Positions 1 through 8,666 of a stretch of 64,000 bases of DNA are shown here, one piece after another. This stretch comes from Mesorhizobium sp. 65-26 (GTDB taxonomy: Bacteria; Pseudomonadota; Alphaproteobacteria; Rhizobiales; Rhizobiaceae), in contig MKVL01000031.1 of the NCBI GenBank assembly GCA_001899205.1, positions 62,001-126,000 on the forward strand. The letters are read 5' to 3'. Under the pieces are notes generated by a model that saw nothing but the letters and a program-made list of their open reading frames with translations, was not told where the DNA came from and did not search any database. Position numbers and translations under genes: made by a program. Numbering within the stretch: position 1 is the stretch's first letter; each line of letters begins with the position of its first letter.

Positions 1-348
1 CGGCCCTTGGTCGAGGATGCGCTTGTATTCTTCCTGCCGGCGCCAGACGCCGCGAGCCCGGCCATTTTCGCGATCGCGGACGGGGTCGAAGACTATGCCT
101 CCGAAGTGAGCCTGGAAAGCCTCGGCGGCGGTTGGGTCGCGGAAGCAATGCAGGCGCCAGTCCTCGTACTTGCCCGTCGGCCAGATCGCCTGCACGTGGC
201 GTATCCAGAAGTCGTACCCGTGCGAAGCGCAGAATTCCCGGATCAGCGTAAGATTGTGCGCGACACACAGATCATCGGGCAGCGCGATCTGGTGCGGCCA
301 GTCCCGATCAATTGTCGAGGCCGGTGGTATGCTCCGGCTTCTCACCAT
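1..348 (-). CDS. Hypothetical protein, N-terminal part (runs off left edge)
   Basis: From an ATG at 346-348 one minus-strand frame stays open for 116 codons to the window edge, so the C-terminus lies outside. The protein is Trp-, His- and Arg-rich (for example WPHQIALPDDL and FWIRHVQAIW) with no motif I can name and no signal peptide. Its ATG overlaps the stop of the upstream gene (ATGGTGA, 342-348), so the two are probably translationally coupled and form one operon behind the LexA-like box at 1123-1137. The position just left of a tRNA-Leu 3' end suggests it belongs to an integrated element. The function is unknown. Confidence 0.7.
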   Translation of the reverse strand, partial: MVRSRSIPPASTIDRDWPHQIALPDDLCVAHNLTLIREFCASHGYDFWIRHVQAIWPTGKYEDWRLHCFRDPTAAEAFQAHFGGIVFDPVRDRENGRARGVWRRQEEYKRILDQGP

Positions 349-1091
349 GCCGGCGGCAGAAAGCTGTCGGCCTGAAGGCGCATTGCAGCCAGCGTGAGCG
401 CAATCGCGGTATTGGCCGGCGGCTTCTCCATGTGCAGCTGGCCATCAGGGCGGCGCCAAGCCGCGACGCTTCTGTCGTCGTAATCTTCTTCATGCTCCAG
501 TTCTATTATACGAGCATCGCAAGGATCCTGGTCGACCTCGATCTTCCAGCCCTGAAGGGATTTCTCGGTGATCGTTACGACCTCTGCCAGGTTGCCTGTG
601 AGATAAGGCAAACCTAGATCAGCGGCCTTTTCCATCGTGCCCGGCTCATTCACCCAGCCCATGACGTAGCAGATGTCGATGTCTAGCCGCCGGTCGGGGC
701 CGGTTGCGGCTTCCAGGCGTTCGATGATCTCCGGGTAGCGTCGCTGCCTGTCAGGCCATGTCGCCAGATTGGCCGTCTTCACCTTAGGTTCCTCTGGCCC
801 GATCCCCAGGACCCTGCGGGGTTTAACGACCTTATCCGCCGGCCATCCTGCGCAGCAGGCTTCGCAGGCGGCGCGTTCGGCCTCGAACCAGGTGCTGGCG
901 GCCACCTCCTGCGCCTTAGTGGGTGGCGGGAGGTCCGGAAATCGATCAATCATCCAAAGATCGACCGCAAACATGCCGCTCACGGCATCTTCAATCGAAA
1001 TGCCGGATCTGGCAAAAACGGCCTCAGCGGCTGCTATTCCGCGGGCAAGCTCTTCCCATGACGCGTTCGCAATCTCCAAACGAAGTGGCAT
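342..1091 (-). CDS. Hypothetical protein, 249 aa
   Basis: The ATG at 1091 is preferred over the longer frame (1148) because AGGAGG lies five bases upstream. The protein is acidic and soluble, without membrane segments or a signal peptide. It has a CEACCAGWPADK stretch (two or three Cys), and its C-terminal part mentions no family I recognise. It is first in a two-gene operon: its stop overlaps the ATG of the partial gene at 348. A GTTC-N7-GTTC direct repeat upstream implies SOS control. The function is unknown; the context suggests an accessory or prophage-like gene. Confidence 0.65.
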   Translation of the reverse strand: MPLRLEIANASWEELARGIAAAEAVFARSGISIEDAVSGMFAVDLWMIDRFPDLPPPTKAQEVAASTWFEAERAACEACCAGWPADKVVKPRRVLGIGPEEPKVKTANLATWPDRQRRYPEIIERLEAATGPDRRLDIDICYVMGWVNEPGTMEKAADLGLPYLTGNLAEVVTITEKSLQGWKIEVDQDPCDARIIELEHEEDYDDRSVAAWRRPDGQLHMEKPPANTAIALTLAAMRLQADSFLPPAW

Positions 1092-1122
1092 CTCTGCCTC
1101 CTGTGGTTGTCCAGCCGACAGT

Positions 1123-1137
1123 GAACGAAATGAGAAC
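1123..1137 (-). promoter_or_regulatory. LexA-like box (GTTC-N7-GTTC)
   Basis: Read on the minus strand the site is GTTCTCATTTCGTTC, which matches the direct-repeat GTTC-N7-GTTC operator known for alphaproteobacterial LexA. It lies 32 bp upstream of the 1091 start and in the gap to the divergent gene at 1193, so it could control either or both. Only a sequence match supports it. Confidence 0.5.
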
Positions 1138-1192
1138 AAAAGTGTCAAGGAGCATCTTGACGGACTAGGACTATGTTCCTCATTTCAGGGAC

Positions 1193-1507
1193 ATGCCCGA
1201 GCAGTATTGGCCCAAATCGAAGATTTTTCCGCTTTCGCAGCTCAACGAGCAGCGCAGCCTCGTCCGCGTCAAATGTCGGTACTGCAAGCGGCTGCACAAC
1301 TATTTTCCGTCCGACCTGATCCAGATTTTCGGCGACGTGGACGTGGATTCCCTGATGTACCGCATGATCTGCGAAGGGGGTAAGGACCACGGCCGGCTCG
1401 ATGTCTCGACCTTCATCCCATCCGGCAGTGAGGCTGTGGGTCTCCGGATCAGGCGCCTGGAGGCGATCAGGATACGTCGTGAGCCACAGTGGCGCGATGA
1501 TCCTTAG
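1193..1507 (+). CDS. Conserved hypothetical protein with a CxxC pair, 104 aa
   Basis: A small basic protein with a VKCRYCKRLHNYFP segment (CxxC followed by His, residues ~28-34) and another Cys further on, which could hold a small zinc knuckle. It has no signal peptide or membrane segment. An AGGGA Shine-Dalgarno-like sequence ends a few bases before the ATG. It is divergent from the 1091/348 operon. The CxxC and downstream IRRLEAIRIR hint at nucleic-acid binding, but I assign no function. Confidence 0.6.
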   Translation: MPEQYWPKSKIFPLSQLNEQRSLVRVKCRYCKRLHNYFPSDLIQIFGDVDVDSLMYRMICEGGKDHGRLDVSTFIPSGSEAVGLRIRRLEAIRIRREPQWRDDP

Positions 1508-1544
1508 TGTGCGGCTATTTCATAGCGACGATCTGAACGATCGA

Positions 1545-1624
1545 CGCGGCGTGGGGCGCAAGCTGGGGCACAAACTGGGGCGCAAATGGTGCGTCTCGTT
1601 TATCTATTCGGTATTGGCCGTTCT
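1545..1624 (+). pseudogene. Possible decayed integrase C-terminal tail
   Basis: Three near-identical 12-base units (TGGGGC followed by G/A CAA) occur at about 1552-1587. In frame they read W-G-A-S, W-G-T-N, W-G-A-N and then continue to a stop at 1622-1624. A stop codon about 18 bases upstream cuts this off from any longer frame. Trp-Gly-rich repeats of this kind occur at the C-termini of some tyrosine integrases that target tRNA 3' ends, and this one ends ~50 bp from the tRNA-Leu 3' end. It is an inference from position and composition. Confidence 0.25.
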
Positions 1625-1675
1625 AAAATAGATAAGAAAATCAAATCGATAAAGCGGTGGCCGGCACGGAAAATC

Positions 1676-1760
1676 TGGTGCGGATGAAGGGACTCGAACC
1701 CCCACGCCTTTCGGCACTGGAACCTAAATCCAGGGCGTCTACCAATTCCGCCACATCCGC
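1676..1760 (-). tRNA. tRNA-Leu (anticodon UAG)
   Basis: The minus strand folds as a class II tRNA. The acceptor stem is GCGGATG/CATCCGC, the anticodon stem CTGGA/TCCAG encloses loop TTTAGGT with anticodon TAG, there is a long variable arm, and GTTCGAGTC forms the T loop region. CCA is encoded at 1676-1678. The 3' end faces left, the side on which elements would integrate. Confidence 0.95.
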
Positions 1761-2218
1761 GCAGTCCGGCAATCCCATGTAGCCATCATTCTGTCAATGT
1801 CGGCGGCAGAATGATGGTCATTCGTCGGCGCACGATCCGGACGATCGAAGCGGATGGTCGCCTGGCGACCTCCGGTCATCGCGAGATGGTGCGGCGAATG
1901 GAGGTTTTGCTGCGTCTTTGTGACTTTGGAGTACGCTGTGCCGCATATGCGAAGGTGGTTGAAAATTAGCCCCGCCTGTGACAAAAGGCGTGTCGAATGT
2001 GACGGGACGCGACTATCCGCTTCTACGAAATGTGAAAAGAAGTTGGAAAAACAAAGACTTATTCACATTTTGGAGCGCAGCTCGGGAGTGTTTGAGCCGT
2101 ATTAGCGGCCAAATCACCCTGTTCTGTCCCAAAAGCCATTTCCGGCAAGATTGTACCGGCAGGCTGTAGGCGGCATGGGCCGTTCGGCAGGCTGATTGGT
2201 GAAAACAAAGGTTCTATG
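1761..2218. other. Intergenic region between tRNA-Leu and tig
   Basis: No convincing ORF is present. The region must carry the tRNA promoter (reading left) and the tig promoter (reading right). The right half is AT-richer, and AAAGG at 2207-2211 serves tig as ribosome binding site. I see no clear -35/-10 pair or strong hairpin. Confidence 0.5.
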
Positions 2219-3700
2219 ATGCAGGTCACCGAAACCCTCAACTCCGGTCTCAAGCGCGAGATCAAGATCGTCGTGCCGGCCGGCGACATGGAAGCCAAGC
2301 TGATGGCTCGGCTGTCGGATGCGCGTGACAAGGTCCGCATCAACGGCTTCCGTCCCGGCAAGGTGCCGGTCCAGCACCTGCGCAAGGTCTACGGCAAGTC
2401 GTTCATGGCCGAAGTGGTCAATGAAATCCTCAACGATTCGACCCGTTCGATCATCTCGGGCCGTGGCGAGAAGGCCGCAATGCAGCCCGAGGTCATCATG
2501 ACCGAGGACGAGAAGGAAGCCGAGAAGATCCTCGCCGGCGGCGCCGATTTCGAGTTCCGCCTGAACTACGAGATCATCCCGGCCATCGAGATCCAGGATT
2601 TTTCCGGCATCAAGGTCACGCGCCAGGTGTTCGATGTTCCGGATGCCGAGATCGACGACCAGGTCAAGCGCATCGCCGAATCGACCCGCAGTTTCGAGCC
2701 GAAGACCGGCAAGGCCGCCGAGGGCGACCGCGTCACGATCGACTATGTCGGCAAGATCGACGGCGAGGCTTTCGCCGGCGGCGCGGGCAACGACCAGCCG
2801 CTGGTTCTGGGTTCGAAGGAATTCATCCCCGGCTTCGAGGATCAGCTTGTCGGCACCAAGGCTGGTGACGACAAGCAGGTCACCGTGACCTTCCCGGAGA
2901 ATTACCAGGCCGCCCATCTCGCCGGCAAGGAAGCGACCTTCGACGTTACCGTGAAGGAAGTGGCGAAGCCGGGCGATCTCGAGATCAATGACGAGACGGC
3001 CAAGAAACTGGGCCTGGAGTCGCTGGAGCGCCTGCGCGAAGTGGTGCGTGGCCAGATCGAGAGCCAGTTCGGCTCAATGACCCGGCAGAAGGTGAAGCGG
3101 CAACTTCTCGACCAGCTCGACCAGTCCTATTCGTTCGAGGCGCCGTCGAAGCTCGTGGAAGCCGAGTTCAACAACATCTGGGCCCAGGTCAACCGCGACC
3201 TGGAGGCCGCCGGCCGCACTTTCGCGGACGAAGAGACGACCGAGGAAGACGCGCGCGCCGAGTACATGCGGCTTGCCGAGCGCCGGGTCCGCCTCGGCCT
3301 GGTTCTGGCCGAGATCGGCGAGAAGGCCGGCGTCACCGTGTCGGATGAGGAACTGCAGCGCGGCCTGTTCGAGCAGGTCCGCCGCTTCCCGGCGAACCAG
3401 CAGCAGGAAGTGTTCGAGTTCTACCGCGGCAACCCCGAGGCTCTGAACACGCTGCGCGCTCCGATGTTCGAGGAGAAGGTGGTCGACCATCTGCTCGGCC
3501 AGATCTCCGTCACCGACGTCAAGGTGAGCAAGGAAGAGCTGATGGCCGACGACGAGGAAAGCGAGACCTCGACCAAGGCAAAGCCGGCGAAGAAGGCCTC
3601 CAAGAAGGCCGAAGCCAAGGCAAGCGAAGCGGACGACGAGGCGGAAGAGCCGAAAAAGAAGGCAGCCCCGAAGAAGAAGGCCGCGAAGGACGCCGAGTGA
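2219..3700 (+). CDS. tig: Trigger factor (ribosome-associated chaperone / prolyl isomerase)
   Basis: Cytosolic chaperone that docks at the ribosome exit tunnel and shields nascent chains; its middle domain is an FKBP-type prolyl isomerase. The ribosome-binding signature GFRPGKVP is at residues 43-50, the FKBP-like domain at about 160-245, and the helical C-terminal domain follows. A low-complexity Lys/Ala/Glu tail (about the last 45 residues, with several KKAAPKKKA-like units) extends it beyond the usual ~430-450 residues, which is common in this order. Two ATGs are adjacent (2216, 2219); the second is better spaced from AAAGG and gives the usual MQVTET start. A strong terminator follows. Confidence 0.97.
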   Translation: MQVTETLNSGLKREIKIVVPAGDMEAKLMARLSDARDKVRINGFRPGKVPVQHLRKVYGKSFMAEVVNEILNDSTRSIISGRGEKAAMQPEVIMTEDEKEAEKILAGGADFEFRLNYEIIPAIEIQDFSGIKVTRQVFDVPDAEIDDQVKRIAESTRSFEPKTGKAAEGDRVTIDYVGKIDGEAFAGGAGNDQPLVLGSKEFIPGFEDQLVGTKAGDDKQVTVTFPENYQAAHLAGKEATFDVTVKEVAKPGDLEINDETAKKLGLESLERLREVVRGQIESQFGSMTRQKVKRQLLDQLDQSYSFEAPSKLVEAEFNNIWAQVNRDLEAAGRTFADEETTEEDARAEYMRLAERRVRLGLVLAEIGEKAGVTVSDEELQRGLFEQVRRFPANQQQEVFEFYRGNPEALNTLRAPMFEEKVVDHLLGQISVTDVKVSKEELMADDEESETSTKAKPAKKASKKAEAKASEADDEAEEPKKKAAPKKKAAKDAE

Positions 3701-3719
3701 GGCGCTAGCGCATTCCATG

Positions 3720-3748
3720 AAAAAGGCCGCCCCCGAGGCGGCCTTTTT
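3720..3748 (+). terminator. Rho-independent terminator after tig
   Basis: The arms GGCCGCC (3725-3731) and GGCGGCC (3737-3743) enclose loop CCCGA and are flanked by A5 and T5, 20 bp after the tig stop. The A and T tracts would let it work in both directions. Confidence 0.92.
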
Positions 3749-3828
3749 GTTTACTGGGGGACTTGGCGATACGAAGCCTTGATCATTATCTGCACAGTGT
3801 CTGATGGACGCCGGTCTTGGAGGCATCG

Positions 3829-4365
3829 TTGAAGCAATTCGTCGGCTTGAGGGGCGCGGGCACCGCAACGCTGGTGATGGCGGCGGGCTTTCTCGTTTTT
3901 ACCTGCGACGCGGCCGGTGCCGGTGCGCTCGACAATTGGCGCTTCGACAATGGCGCCGACGGCGCGATCACCGCGTCGCTCTATGCCAACAACAAGCTCA
4001 TCACCGCCGGCGGCGCGATAAGCTACAGCCCCGTGCTGACCATCGCCTGCCGGTCGGATGGCGAACCGCGCTGGAGCGAAAGGCTGCAGCTCAATGATGG
4101 CGTTTCGGCCAGCCGGACGATCACGATGTCGGTCGCGGTCGACCAGGGGCACAAGGTAAGCGAGACCTGGTCGGTGGGGCCGCGCGGCAAGACGCTGGTG
4201 CGGGATGGCGCAGATGGCGTCAAGCGGCTAGCCACGGCCAGCCGGCTCCTGCTTTCATGGCGGTTCGGACTGCTGTCGGGACGCGGCGAGGCCGATTTCG
4301 ACCTTGGCGGCGTCGGTGAAGCCGTCGGTCGCCTTGCTGGCGACTGCAACACTTCTCCGCCGTGA
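3829..4365 (+). CDS. Exported protein of unknown function (possibly VasI-like), 178 aa
   Basis: The TTG at 3829 is chosen because GGAGG (3819-3823) sits five bases upstream; the frame is open from TTG 3817. The N-terminus is a clear signal peptide (KQF..., then hydrophobic TATLVMAAGFLVF, then Ala-rich cleavage region). The mature part has two Cys spaced far apart and a beta-rich pattern: W..., P.L.I.C, regular Val/Ser, then a final L.SWRFGL segment. This resembles small exported proteins related to VasI, but the match is by eye and weak. It stands alone between the tig terminator and a convergent hydrolase gene. Confidence 0.75.
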   Translation: MKQFVGLRGAGTATLVMAAGFLVFTCDAAGAGALDNWRFDNGADGAITASLYANNKLITAGGAISYSPVLTIACRSDGEPRWSERLQLNDGVSASRTITMSVAVDQGHKVSETWSVGPRGKTLVRDGADGVKRLATASRLLLSWRFGLLSGRGEADFDLGGVGEAVGRLAGDCNTSPP

Positions 4366-4389
4366 TGATTTCTGGCGGCGGCCCGGTCC

Positions 4390-5004
4390 TTAAAGGCTGG
4401 CTGCCAGTTGCTCCGCCGTCATGACGCGCCCGAACACCTTGCCGATGATGTCGAGGGTCGCGTTGTGCGACGCGTCGTCCAGGCCGCCATTGGCGTCGCC
4501 GATGAAGGCGACCTTGTAGTCGCGCATGAAGGCGCTGCGCGCGGTCGATTCGCAGCAGATGTTGGTGACGGTGCCGATGATGATGACCGTATCCACCTGG
4601 CCCGCGCCGCGAATGTTGCGCAGAACCGTTTCGAGCTGGGTGTTGTGGAACGCGTCGTAGCGGTGCTTCTTGATCAGCACGTCGCCGGCCTGCGGCGCCA
4701 GTTCGTCGACGATCTCCGTGCCGGCGCTGCCTTCGCGCATGCCGGTGGCTTTCAGCCGGGGCTGGTAGCTCGTCTCGAGCGGGGAGATTTCGAACCCGTC
4801 GCTAAGTACATGCTGGGTGTAGATCACGGGGATGCCGACGGCGCGGCAAAGGTCGACGACGCGCCGCATGACCGGGATGCGGTGGCGCGCCGCTGCTACC
4901 TCCATGACAGATCCTTCCTCAACAAAATCCCGCTGCATGTCGATGACGAGCAAAGCGGCGCGATCTTTCTCGAATGTCCATGGTTCGCTGGCGTGCGGCG
5001 GCAT
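4390..5004 (-). CDS. Isochorismatase-family cysteine hydrolase
   Basis: Cytosolic amidase/hydrolase of the isochorismatase-like superfamily (nicotinamidase, N-carbamoylsarcosine amidase, ureidoacrylate hydrolase and relatives). The catalytic triad is visible: Asp22 in VIDMQRDF, Lys in IKKHRYDAF (about residue 112-113), and the nucleophile Cys in TNICCESTAR (about 150), which also has the usual cis-peptide context. The length of 204 residues is normal. The substrate cannot be told. It ends 24 bp from the convergent exported protein gene, and the truncated radC lies just upstream. Confidence 0.92.
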   Translation of the reverse strand: MPPHASEPWTFEKDRAALLVIDMQRDFVEEGSVMEVAAARHRIPVMRRVVDLCRAVGIPVIYTQHVLSDGFEISPLETSYQPRLKATGMREGSAGTEIVDELAPQAGDVLIKKHRYDAFHNTQLETVLRNIRGAGQVDTVIIIGTVTNICCESTARSAFMRDYKVAFIGDANGGLDDASHNATLDIIGKVFGRVMTAEQLAASL

Positions 5005-5074
5005 TGTCTGAAAATCCTTTCGTCAATCGATCGCTGGAGAATGGGGCGGCGCTGGGTCGCATTCGAGCGCGACC

Positions 5075-5243
5075 CTAGATGAGCAGCAGGCCCTTCATGC
5101 TGGAATAGCCCTTCCTGCCGATGATGAGATGGTCGTGCACCGCAATGCCAAGCCGCTTTCCGGCCTCGACGATTTCCTTGGTCATCTCGATGTCGGCGCG
5201 CGACGGCGTGGTGTCGCCGGAGGGGTGGTTGTGGATCAACCGC
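5075..5243 (-). pseudogene. radC: radC C-terminal fragment (element insertion site)
   Basis: The minus strand encodes the JAB/MPN metalloprotease core of RadC: HNHPSG, then [15 protein letters not shown], then [12 protein letters not shown], ending SMKGLLLI and a TAG at 5075-5077. Homology stops just upstream of HNHPSG, at about 5240. Beyond that the sequence changes to lower-GC DNA with no RadC coding. About 55 of the usual ~220-250 codons remain, and no 5' part appears elsewhere in the window. I infer that the mobile element to the right entered this gene. The exact junction is not resolved. Confidence 0.85.
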
Positions 5244-5344
5244 GTCGCATGCGGTAACCTATTGAATTAATGATGGTTTCTGGTAATGCCCGAGGGGGCG
5301 GGGGTATGAGTTTGGGGTCGGTAGATCGTGAAGTTGCGTGACAT

Positions 5345-5575
5345 TCACTTTCGTTCAGCCTCTGTCTCAATGAGTTTATGCGAAGCACGGCAGATCACGA
5401 GATTCTTTTTGTCCCAATCCTCGAGTCCAGGCACGGGGTAAAGCACCGACTTGCCGATTTTGATGTATGGCGGACCGACGCGCTGTGCTCGCCAATTGCG
5501 AAGGGTGCCGACAGAGATCTGACCGCGGTATCGCTCGGAGACCTCTTCGGTGGTCAGAAATTTCTCTTCGGCCAT
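5345..5575 (-). CDS. AlpA/MerR-like helix-turn-helix DNA-binding protein (possible excisionase)
   Basis: A 76-residue protein that begins with the winged HTH pattern of the AlpA/excisionase group: FLTTEEVSERYRG, then TLRNWRAQRVGPPYIKIGKSVLYPV, then LEDWDKKN. The ATG at 5575 is preferred over GTG 5581 because GGAGG is five bases upstream. Such proteins act as excisionases or as activators of integrase genes. Lying ~100 bp from the presumed left end of the element, a role in excision is plausible but unproven. Confidence 0.75.
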   Translation of the reverse strand: MAEEKFLTTEEVSERYRGQISVGTLRNWRAQRVGPPYIKIGKSVLYPVPGLEDWDKKNLVICRASHKLIETEAERK

Positions 5576-5926
5576 CTGCACCTCCGTCGTAAATCCAAGA
5601 CTATGACCCGGGATTTGGTCACCGGTCGCGCATCGAGCGGAAGCCTGCGCATGTCTCCGTCACATTGTGGAGGTGCTCGTCCCGGCTTGTCACGATGGCG
5701 CACGAGCAAGATGAGAGTTGATGCGGCTTGTGGGAAGTCGTTGTTGATTGCGATGGGGCCGCAGGATGGGCGAGGTTAGAAATCGGATGGCCATCGTACG
5801 AGACATGCCACCCGGACCTCTTGGCCCATCCTGCCTTCACGCCAATCGGTCGGCGCCGATCCGTGATATTGCGTGTCTTGGGGGCGGCCTCGTCAGCCTA
5901 CCCGGCCGCATTCGAGAAGAGATTGC
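5576..5926. other. Intergenic stretch near the left element end
   Basis: About 350 bases with only weak overlapping frames on both strands, none with a good ribosome binding site. The one clear signal is GGAGG, which serves the AlpA-like gene at 5575. I see no repeat or hairpin of note. Confidence 0.4.
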
Positions 5927-6166
5927 CTAGCGGCGCAACTTATTTAGACTTATTCGGATCATTATGAGGATAACCAGAGCGAAGGTGGCCAACGTCGCAA
6001 ATATCGTGGCCTTTCCCGTAATTACCTCGTACCCACATACAATCGAGACGATGACGGACAATGTAGCCAAGGCAATGTAACTTGGAATCGGGCGCTTTAT
6101 GGCGGCAATAACGACGACGATCATGGTGAAAAGATTTGCAACAAGCGTTATTTGCGTAGCACTCAC
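5927..6166 (-). CDS. Small membrane protein, 79 aa
   Basis: Two to three predicted transmembrane helices make up most of the chain: residues ~8-24 (VANLFTMIVVVIAAI), ~30-48 and ~52-72 (ATLATFALVILIMIRI), with a basic tail NKLRR. The frame starts with GTG and only a weak ribosome binding site (GGGATT). Base composition is lower in GC than the neighbours. There is no recognisable family. It is probably real because of the coherent hydrophobic pattern. Confidence 0.55.
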   Translation of the reverse strand: MSATQITLVANLFTMIVVVIAAIKRPIPSYIALATLSVIVSIVCGYEVITGKATIFATLATFALVILIMIRISLNKLRR

Positions 6167-6283
6167 TGTCGAATCCCTATCGTGATCGCTTTCATCTTGT
6201 TGCGCTGGCTTGCTGAGAATGCACAGGCGCTGAGGGATGAGGCGCTCTTACCTGCTCGCCGTATCAGACCACTTTAGGCGTGC

Positions 6284-6574
6284 TCATTCTCTTGAAACTC
6301 CGATGAGATTCCCGCGGCGCCAGATTATGCGGCATGACATCGTTATGCCGGCACTCGGTACGTCCAGCTCAAACTTGTCCGGGATGTGGATCGAGGGCTC
6401 GACTTCGAGACGGGCGCCGGACTCCGAAACATTTCGCACCATGCAATTGATGACCGAGGATTGCTGATTGAAAATTATTCGGCCTGCGAGGAGTGTGCGC
6501 CGGCGCGGAGAGTTGCGGCGATCGTTTGCAGGGACATCCCGCCGACCGCTGGAATTGTTTATCGGATTGCTCAT
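6284..6574 (-). CDS. PilZ-domain protein, 96 aa
   Basis: A PilZ domain covers most of the chain. It has a basic RRNSPRRRTLLAGRI segment that supplies the RxxxR c-di-GMP contact, the NVSESGARLEV (D/NxSxxG) motif at about residues 50-60, and ends CRIIWRRGNLIGV. The fold binds cyclic di-GMP, and single-domain members act as adaptors. A TATACC-GA-GGTATA dyad lies ~120 bp upstream and could tie it to the metal regulon; distance makes this uncertain. Confidence 0.85.
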   Translation of the reverse strand: MSNPINNSSGRRDVPANDRRNSPRRRTLLAGRIIFNQQSSVINCMVRNVSESGARLEVEPSIHIPDKFELDVPSAGITMSCRIIWRRGNLIGVSRE

Positions 6575-6695
6575 GTATCGAGCAGCCTCAAACGTTCAGA
6601 GAGCCTATGAACTGTCGAGTGCCACCGTTCATAGGGTTGCATTGATTTCAATTCCTTCCCGCGATTTAGCTAGCCCTCCCGAGGGCACCAAGTCG

Positions 6696-6709
6696 TATAC
6701 CGAGGTATA
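6696..6709. promoter_or_regulatory. TATACC-GA-GGTATA dyad (candidate CsoR-like repressor site)
   Basis: A perfect 6-2-6 inverted repeat of the same type as the sites in front of the CsoR-like gene. It lies upstream of the PilZ gene and downstream of the small-protein gene at 7264. Confidence 0.45.
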
Positions 6710-6832
6710 TTGTGCGGTTGTATGCGAACCGCCTGTGCGAGAAGAGCGGTCGAGGTTGCCGTGCGTGCCAATACCAGGCCCGGAAACCATGATGACCTCG
6801 CACAAGATGGCAGCTTTCCGCCTTGCGGCGCC

Positions 6833-7264
6833 TCATCGAAATGCAAGCTTGAATCCCCAGGCGCGAATGCGATGTGCAGCTCGGAGCGTTGCCTTGGTAA
6901 AGCGTGCGTCGACCAAGCGGCGACGGTACAGCCACAGCGTTGCATGACAGAGACGGTCCGCACTCGCCAGCACGACGCCTGCCAGCCAAAGCTGTAATCG
7001 GACGGGGCGACGGCCTGCTCGGGCGCGCCGGCCCGTGTTGCCGGAACGTCTTGGTGGCTCGCGGTCGTAGAAATCTGATCCAAGGGAGGACCGCGCCAGT
7101 CGCTGGGCGGAATCGAAACCGTCGCGCGCGCACCGTTGTGGAACTGTATTCGGGGTGTTGACCTGAGCTGTACAGAGCGTGCGTAACTGTGGCTCAAAGA
7201 ACGAAAATAGCGCTTGCCTAGTGCCGGTCGCTAAGTTGCGCGCAATACGAATATAGCTGGTCAT
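6833..7264 (-). CDS. Unknown small protein, 143 aa, related to the protein at 16462
   Basis: The ATG at 7264 has GGGAG six bases upstream. The chain is basic (many Arg). Near its C-terminus is a ~40-residue segment with a hydrophobic helix (LQLWLAGVVLASADRL) followed by an amphipathic Arg-rich helix. This segment aligns without gaps to the C-terminal half of the protein at 16462-16779 (about 13 of 38 residues identical by eye). It lies directly downstream of the ABC transporter operon and may belong to it. The middle of the chain looks low-complexity, so a decayed gene is possible. Confidence 0.45.
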   Translation of the reverse strand: MTSYIRIARNLATGTRQALFSFFEPQLRTLCTAQVNTPNTVPQRCARDGFDSAQRLARSSLGSDFYDREPPRRSGNTGRRARAGRRPVRLQLWLAGVVLASADRLCHATLWLYRRRLVDARFTKATLRAAHRIRAWGFKLAFR

Positions 7265-7345
7265 AACATGCTCCCAAAGTGCGGGATGCGTCGCCAAATT
7301 CAAGGCGCGACTCTGTGTTGCTTACGGTGTCTGGTCGGTTTTCGT

Positions 7346-8651
7346 CTAAGTTGGGTCATCGAGACTGAACAGATCGGTGGTTTCGTGGTAGGCAAAGACC
7401 TCCGCGTATCGTGCCCATTGCGTCACTGCCTTAAGTGTTCGGCTGGCGTAGCTTTCGGACATGAAGTCTTCGAGCTCGTCGTGAAAACGCCGGGCTTGGG
7501 ATTTGTGACTTGGGCGATCGTCGAGGACGCGCCGGATGTGTGCGGCCAGGGGCACATAACTGAGAAGCTGCTGCGCAAAGATCTTCTTGCGTTCATCGAC
7601 ATCGGCCAGTGCATAGCGTCTGCCCGCCGGAAGAAGTTTGATGTCCCCACCTACCAATTCGGCGAAGCGGAGCAACTGCAGAACCTCTGCTATCGGAAAT
7701 AGATCGTCGGTCTCATAGAGGAGACCGCTCGCAAGTTCGGGCAGATCGGCTCGGCCGTTATTGGGTTCTGCATTTATGGCCTCGATCAGACCGGCCAACG
7801 CATTCGTCGAAACAACAGGAAGAGCCATCCCTATGCCGGATCCCGGAAAGAGGCCGTCTCGGGGCTGACTGTCGTCGTTCTTTTGCGTCATGCGGACGTA
7901 GATCTGTTCGACCAGCGCACGGAAGGTCGGGTCCTGTCGGTTGCGTGGCTGCGGAATCTCCACCTTGATTTCGCCGATGACGCGCCCGGGATTTGAGGAA
8001 AAGAGCAAGATGCGGTCACACATCAGCACCGCCTCTTCGATATTGTGGGTGACGATCAGGATCGATTTGAATTGGCATGCGCCCTTCGGACCAAAGGTCG
8101 AGAAGATCCGTGCGCAGCGTTTCCGCGGTTAGCACGTCAAGGGCAGAGAATGGTTCGTCCATGAGCAGGATGTCCGGATCGACAACCAATGCTCGCGCCA
8201 AGCCGACGCGTTGGCGCATGCCGCCCGACAGCTCTTTCGGATAAGCGCTTTCGAAACCGTCCAAGCCGATGAGGTCGATCGCCGCCAACGCGCGCTTGCG
8301 TCGGTCAGTCGGGGGCACGTTCTTCGCCTCGAGGCCGACTTCAACGTTCTGTAAGACCGTGAGCCATGGAAAAAGCGCGAAGGTTTGAAATACCATCGAA
8401 ACGGTGGCGCGCTGTCCGTCTTCGATTTTGGGAAACTCAATGACGCCCTGTGTCGGCGTCACGAGGCCGGCAATGGACCGGAGCAGCGTCGATTTGCCGG
8501 AGCCGGATCGGCCGAGCAGCCCGACGATTTCATTCTCTTTGAGGGTGAGATCAACGTCGTCGAGGACCAGCAAATCGGGTCCCCCGGACTTTCCGTAGAC
8601 CTGGCGGACTTTCTGCACTTCGACTAAATTGCGGCTCTCAATGACAACCAT
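7346..8651 (-). pseudogene. ABC transporter ATPase with C-terminal AAA-associated domain, frameshifted
   Basis: The N-terminal part (8651-8016) carries a complete NitT/TauT-type nucleotide-binding domain: Walker [11 protein letters not shown]-loop [10 protein letters not shown], signature LSGGMRQR and Walker [13 protein letters not shown]. The frame then slips. The next frame supplies [22 protein letters not shown], with the switch His, and continues into an alpha-helical AAA-associated domain to 7346. Skipping one base near 8069 rejoins the two frames into a normal ~434-residue protein. It pairs with the double-permease gene 15 bp upstream. It may be a genuine lesion or a read error. Confidence 0.85.
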
Positions 8652-8666
8652 GAACTGATCCTCCTC

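Noticed and set aside
6670-7197. 175-codon minus-strand frame overlapping the 7264 gene
   Set aside because: The alternative frame has a ribosome binding site and a relative at 16462; this one has neither.
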